This document shows positions 5,912-7,269 of a stretch of 7,269 nucleotides of DNA, piece after piece; position 1 is the stretch's first letter; every line of letters begins with the position of its first letter. The DNA lies in assembly GCA_017501865.1 (NCBI GenBank), contig JAFVWD010000003.1, forward strand, positions 1 to 7,269. Reading direction: 5' to 3'. The DNA comes from Clostridia bacterium. GTDB taxonomy: Bacteria > Bacillota > Clostridia > Oscillospirales > Acutalibacteraceae. Below the pieces are notes generated by a model, which saw nothing but the letters and a program-made list of their open reading frames with translations, did no database searches and was not told the origin of the DNA. The translations under genes and the position numbers were made by a program.

Positions 5912-7269
5912 TTATTGTTCCATTTTGCCCTCTTGCTGAGAAGTATAAACATCCTTATAAATCTCATTTCGGGCAAGTAATTCATCGTGAGTTCCGATAT
6001 CGTTTATTTTACCGTCATCAATGACAATAATTTTATCTGCGTGTTGAATTGAATTAATTCTTTGCGCAATTATTATTTTTGTGGTTTCGGGCAGAGAATT
6101 TTTCATACCCTCCCTTATTTTGCCGTCGGTTGCAGTATCAACAGCGCTTGTAGAGTCATCCAAAATAAGAATCTTCGGGTTTTTAAGTAACGCACGGGCA
6201 ATACAAAGACGTTGCTTCTGACCGCCGGAAACATTTACACCGCCTTGCTCCAATTGTGTATTATACCCCTCGGGGAAGCTCATAACAAAATCGTCAGCGC
6301 AGGAGATTTTTGCAGCAGCTCTTATTTCTTCAAGAGAGGCATTTTCGTTACCCCATCGGAGATTTTCTTCTATTGTTCCCGAGAAAAGTACATTTGACTG
6401 AAGCACCATAGAAACACTGTCACGAAGAGTATGAAGCTTGTAGTCCTTAACATTTCTGCCTGCAACAAGCAGTTCGCCGTCGGTTACATCGTAAAGTCGC
6501 GGAATAAGCTGAACGAGCGATGATTTAGCACTACCTGTGCCACCTAAAATACCGATTGTTTCACCGGATTTTATGGAAAGATTAATGTTTGAAAGCACAG
6601 GCTCCTCGGCGGATTCATTGTATTTGAATGAAACATTCTTAAATTCAATATCGCCGTTTCTGACGGTAAGATTTTCATCTGCCTCGTCATCACGTATGGA
6701 GGGCACTTCATCGAGAACTGCACAAATACGTTTCATAGAAGCCTTTGCCATAACAGACATAACGAAAATCATAGAAAGCATCATAAGAGACATAAGAATT
6801 TGTTGTACATAAGTTATAAAGCTCATAAGGTCGCCTAATTGCATTTCACCTACAAAAATAAGCTTTGAACCGAACCAGAGGATAGAAATAATACAGGCAT
6901 AAACAGCAACCATCATTATAGGCCCGTTTAAAATTATGAGCTTTTCAGCAAAAATTGATGCCGCTTTTAATTCGTCGTTGGAAATTTTGAATTTGTCTTT
7001 TTCGTGCTTTGCGCGAACAAAAGCCTTAACAACTCTTATAGAAATAAGATTTTCCTGAATAGAAGTGTTAAATCTGTCATACTTTTTAAACATACGCTCA
7101 AATCTCGGGTGAGCTTTTGAACCGACAAAAACAAGTGCAAATGCGAGTAAAGGTCCGACTATGAGGAAAACAAGCGAAAGCTTTTTGTTGATTCCTATAG
7201 CCATTCCTATAGCCATAACAAACATAAGTGGTGAGCGCACAAGCATTCTTAAAGCCATCATAAAGGCAT
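5912..7269 (-). CDS. ABC exporter half-transporter, degenerate-site subunit (5' end beyond window)
   Basis: The frame is open to the right edge, so the N-terminus, including the first transmembrane helices, is missing; about 451 residues are seen. The ATG at 7261 is internal: the family keeps transmembrane sequence before it. Counting from that Met, the rest of the transmembrane domain runs to about 175 and the ATPase domain from about 203. It has Walker A GGTGSAKS at 240-247 (Ala where the last Gly of the P-loop is usual), Q-loop Gln288, a full signature VSGGQ at 344-348, Walker B ILILDD at 364-369 with Asp369 in place of the catalytic Glu, and Gln400 in place of the switch His. This Asp/Gln pair is the mark of the degenerate subunit in heterodimeric exporters such as TM287/288 and BmrCD. 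With its full signature it would complete the active site formed by the downstream partner. Confidence 0.92.
   Translation of the reverse strand, partial: AFMMALRMLVRSPLMFVMAIGMAIGINKKLSLVFLIVGPLLAFALVFVGSKAHPRFERMFKKYDRFNTSIQENLISIRVVKAFVRAKHEKDKFKISNDELKAASIFAEKLIILNGPIMMVAVYACIISILWFGSKLIFVGEMQLGDLMSFITYVQQILMSLMMLSMIFVMSVMAKASMKRICAVLDEVPSIRDDEADENLTVRNGDIEFKNVSFKYNESAEEPVLSNINLSIKSGETIGILGGTGSAKSSLVQLIPRLYDVTDGELLVAGRNVKDYKLHTLRDSVSMVLQSNVLFSGTIEENLRWGNENASLEEIRAAAKISCADDFVMSFPEGYNTQLEQGGVNVSGGQKQRLCIARALLKNPKILILDDSTSAVDTATDGKIREGMKNSLPETTKIIIAQRINSIQHADKIIVIDDGKINDIGTHDELLARNEIYKDVYTSQQEGKMEQ

Noticed and set aside
5896..5985. A 30-residue N-terminal extension of the downstream ABC subunit
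   Set aside because: It would overlap the end of the partner gene, and the AAAGGAGG site clearly serves the ATG at 5895.

Overview
The window looks like a piece of chromosome from a low-GC Gram-positive bacterium, most likely a member of Clostridia. The reasons are AT-rich DNA, strong Shine-Dalgarno sequences, a Firmicutes-style LexA with an AAAC-N4-GTTT operator, and a clostridial-looking pair of ABC half-transporters. No ribosomal RNA, tRNA, transposase gene or CRISPR array was seen.

Layout from left to right: (1) The 3' part of a shikimate-kinase-family gene on the + strand runs to 412. (2) It meets, with an 11-bp convergent overlap, a membrane-anchored polysaccharide deacetylase on the - strand (402-1262). 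(3) Divergent from the deacetylase is lexA (+, TTG start at 1380, stop at 1970). A perfect palindrome at 1307-1322 lies between the two genes and touches the -35 boxes of both predicted promoters. (4) A gap of about 307 bp (1971-2277) holds two strong hairpins that act as terminators and, between them, a folded element bounded by 11-bp inverted repeats. (5) A Wzy/O-antigen-ligase-type membrane protein lies on the - strand (2278-3762), with its own well-formed promoter. (6) Two ABC half-transporters lie on the - strand (658 aa complete at 3919-5895; the other runs off the right edge at 5912-7269). They are 16 bp apart and form an operon. Their complementary nucleotide-site defects indicate a heterodimeric exporter.

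How the genes relate: most of the window is surface-envelope and export functions around the SOS regulator. LexA probably represses itself and may also control the divergent deacetylase. That arrangement recalls lexA/yneA in Bacillus subtilis, where the divergent SOS partner also acts at the cell wall. The ligase gene and the ABC operon appear to be separate transcription units. I see no strong case for a wholly new system. The points most worth a second look are the shared LexA operator, the structured element downstream of lexA, and the shikimate-kinase homologue with altered substrate-site residues.
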